The notes below the pieces were generated by a model, which ran no database searches, was not told the DNA's origin, and saw only the letters and a program-made list of their open reading frames with translations. Shown one piece after another: positions 12,893 to 14,275 of a stretch of DNA of 14,275 nt; the stretch's first letter is position 1; each line of letters starts with the position of its first letter. A program made the translations under genes and the position numbers. Origin of the DNA: Spirochaetales bacterium (GTDB lineage Bacteria; Spirochaetota; Spirochaetia; Sphaerochaetales; Sphaerochaetaceae); contig JAQYFM010000104.1 of the NCBI GenBank assembly GCA_028723145.1, positions 1 to 14,275 of the forward strand, read 5' to 3'.

Positions 12893-14192
12893 TCTTTCTT
12901 GCTTCAAAGTAGAATCTTTTTTCATGAGCATGACCAATAGAGAATGTCTTTCTTGGGAATGCTCTATCTCTTAGTATTGTATCGAAGAAAGTCTCTTTAG
13001 ATACTTCTGGTAGAATAATACCAACATTATTAGGCTTTTTACCTAATTCCTCAGTAACTTCCATTCCATGAATGTAGTCAATTTCACATTTTTTATTTGT
13101 AATTAAATCATCAATTACTTCCTGCATTGTACCTGCAGCTGTAGAAGATGTTGGATTATTCATAAAATAAACATAGTATCCTGCCTCATCAATGTAACCA
13201 AAAGCTTGCCTATCTTTATTTATTTCTGCCTTAATTTGAGATAAATCATTTACCTTAATTACATCAAAGCTATCTGCAGTCTTTTTTAGAGAGTCCTCAA
13301 AATCATTTTTATCAAGATTAAAGAATACTCTATGAATTGGCTCAAAGAATAATGCTTCATCGAAGATGTTTTCTAATTCGACAAGTGCATAGCGAGCAGG
13401 ATGTGTATCTAGTTCACAATCCTTTAAAGACTTTTTAATATCTTCCCATTGGCTCTTTGCTGTTGCAAGAGAGTGGTTTCCATCACCCATTGCGAATAAT
13501 AGAGGATTTTCAGGATTTAAAGTTGCAGAGAGAGCTTTGAAGCCTTCTAGAACATTTTGTAAATCTTCATCTCTATTTACTAAATATCCCTTTAAGTGAC
13601 CTCCATCTTTCATTAAAGGAGTATCATATACAACTTCTAACTTATCCTTCTTGTCTCTAAGAGGTTCAATAATTTTTCTCTTTTCATCACTAATTAATAC
13701 CATGATATGAGGAAGCTCTAAAGGAGCATTCTTTCTAATTTCCTTTCTAGGAGGAATACGAGAAAGGATTGTTCCTTCTGTGGCTCGAATTGGAGTTTTA
13801 GAATCTTTTGCATAGGAATATTTTTCAAGATCTAAAGCTGCCATCAAGCCATAACGGGTACCACTTTCTGTTGTTCTTTCAACTAAAATAAAACAATCCT
13901 TTAATTCCTTGAAAATATTGTTATCAAGGTATTCTTGCATTGTTTGATTAATTCTCTTAATTCTTTCTTCCTTATCATCATCTTCTAAATAACACTCAGG
14001 AAAGATTAAGTTATCTGTAGAAGGAGAACCTTTACAAAAATCCTCTACATCCTTCCAATAGTCTTTTTGACTAGTGTATTGGTCACATGCGACAACTGCC
14101 CACTTTTTTAAATCAACAAAATGATCTGGAATTAAAATGTTAGTAGGAATAGCACCGTACTTCTTGAATTCTGTTAAAATTTCATTTTTCAT
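12885..14192 (-). CDS. DUF1015 family protein, function unknown
   Basis: A soluble 435 aa protein of the DUF1015 family (sometimes labelled SerC-like or HTH-containing in databases), whose biochemical role is not established. Typical family blocks are visible: WAVVACDQYTSQ at 31-42, RATEGTILSRIPPRKEIR at 136-153, GDGNHSLATAK at 236-246 (the family's His-containing core), YALVELENIFD at 268-278, EPIHRV at 284-289, IDYIHG at 371-376, and a C-terminal run with RAFPRKTFS. There is no signal peptide or TM segment from the chosen start. ATG 14192 has CGAGGT (14198-14203) 5 bases upstream. An ATG 15 codons earlier (14237) has no SD and lies in the probable promoter, so it is rejected. It appears to be a single-gene unit with its own promoter, convergent with tsaC. 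Confidence 0.88.
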   Translation of the reverse strand: MKNEILTEFKKYGAIPTNILIPDHFVDLKKWAVVACDQYTSQKDYWKDVEDFCKGSPSTDNLIFPECYLEDDDKEERIKRINQTMQEYLDNNIFKELKDCFILVERTTESGTRYGLMAALDLEKYSYAKDSKTPIRATEGTILSRIPPRKEIRKNAPLELPHIMVLISDEKRKIIEPLRDKKDKLEVVYDTPLMKDGGHLKGYLVNRDEDLQNVLEGFKALSATLNPENPLLFAMGDGNHSLATAKSQWEDIKKSLKDCELDTHPARYALVELENIFDEALFFEPIHRVFFNLDKNDFEDSLKKTADSFDVIKVNDLSQIKAEINKDRQAFGYIDEAGYYVYFMNNPTSSTAAGTMQEVIDDLITNKKCEIDYIHGMEVTEELGKKPNNVGIILPEVSKETFFDTILRDRAFPRKTFSIGHAHEKRFYFEARKIK

Positions 14193-14226
14193 AAAATACC
14201 TCGAAAAAAATAGTATTTTCATAAAT

Positions 14227-14256
14227 ATAATAAGCATAAAATTATATATTTCACAA
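14227..14256 (-). promoter_or_regulatory. Candidate promoter of the DUF1015 gene
   Basis: Minus-strand TTGTGA (14251-14256, 4 of 6) and TATTAT (14227-14232, 5 of 6) are 18 bases apart. This predicts a start near 14220 and a leader of about 28 bases with the SD CGAGGT. The region is very AT-rich, so chance matches are easy. The rest of the stretch to the window end (14257-14275) shows nothing else. Confidence 0.4.
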
Positions 14257-14275
14257 GAAAAAAATGAAAAACAAC

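Noticed and set aside
14193..14237. Longer N-terminus for the DUF1015 protein (extra hydrophobic MLIIFMKILFFSRYF).
   Set aside because: It has no SD, overlaps the likely promoter/leader, and the next ATG has a well-placed SD and begins where the family starts. A membrane anchor is therefore not supported.
1..14275. Defence system, prophage, integron, toxin-antitoxin or biosynthetic cluster.
   Set aside because: Every gene except the barrel and the repeat protein belongs to a known family with a housekeeping or envelope context. No integrase, transposase, att repeats or tRNA insertion site is visible.

Overview
The window is a compact, AT-rich bacterial chromosome segment using the standard code: the Trp residues I checked are TGG, and no gene contains an internal TGA. 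It has twelve protein-coding genes, no intergenic gap above about 85 bases, and no RNA genes, insertion sequences or CRISPR arrays. A predicted outer-membrane beta-barrel protein next to peptidoglycan genes points to a diderm. That barrel's style (an N-terminal NPSAIAF motif), a MurE with the unusual EDPR specificity motif, and a cytoplasmic repeat protein ending in what looks like a degenerate GGDEF fold together suggest a spirochaete, perhaps a gut Sphaerochaetaceae or Treponemataceae relative. That assignment is inference.

Layout. Positions 4-4031 (minus strand) hold a tight four-gene operon, trmL-proC-serS-pncB: wobble-base tRNA methylation, proline synthesis, serine charging and NAD salvage. 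Its genes overlap by 4 bases or sit 4-5 bases apart, with Shine-Dalgarno (SD) sequences inside the preceding gene. Divergent from it is uppP (4105-4911, plus), the undecaprenyl-diphosphate phosphatase, whose 3' end overlaps the 3' end of dinB by 36 bases. Positions 4876-8478 (minus) form a second coupled operon, murE-ddl-dinB: two peptidoglycan-precursor ligases followed by translesion polymerase IV. Divergent from murE is an orphan outer-membrane beta-barrel gene (8538-9545, plus). It meets an aldose 1-epimerase-like gene (9577-10434, minus) at a shared GC-rich hairpin terminator.

Positions 10494-11798 (minus) encode the most unusual protein here: two transmembrane helices, about 200 residues of PEVK-like tetrad repeats with 20 P-V-E-V-type units, and a C-terminal domain resembling a catalytically dead GGDEF fold. 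It is transcribed away from a FtsB/DivIC-like division protein (11866-12345, plus), which overlaps a TsaC/YrdC-type threonylcarbamoyl-AMP synthase (12326-12892, plus). A DUF1015 protein (12885-14192, minus) closes the window, overlapping tsaC tail to tail by 8 bases.

Themes. UppP, MurE, Ddl and the FtsB-like protein all serve envelope growth and division. TrmL, SerRS and TsaC serve tRNA function. The four genes that start at the two divergent junctions (trmL, uppP, murE and the barrel gene) lack SD sequences and may be leaderless, whereas genes inside operons have clear SDs. I found no defence, mobile or secondary-metabolite system. The best candidate for undescribed biology is the membrane-anchored PEVK-like repeat protein beside the division gene.
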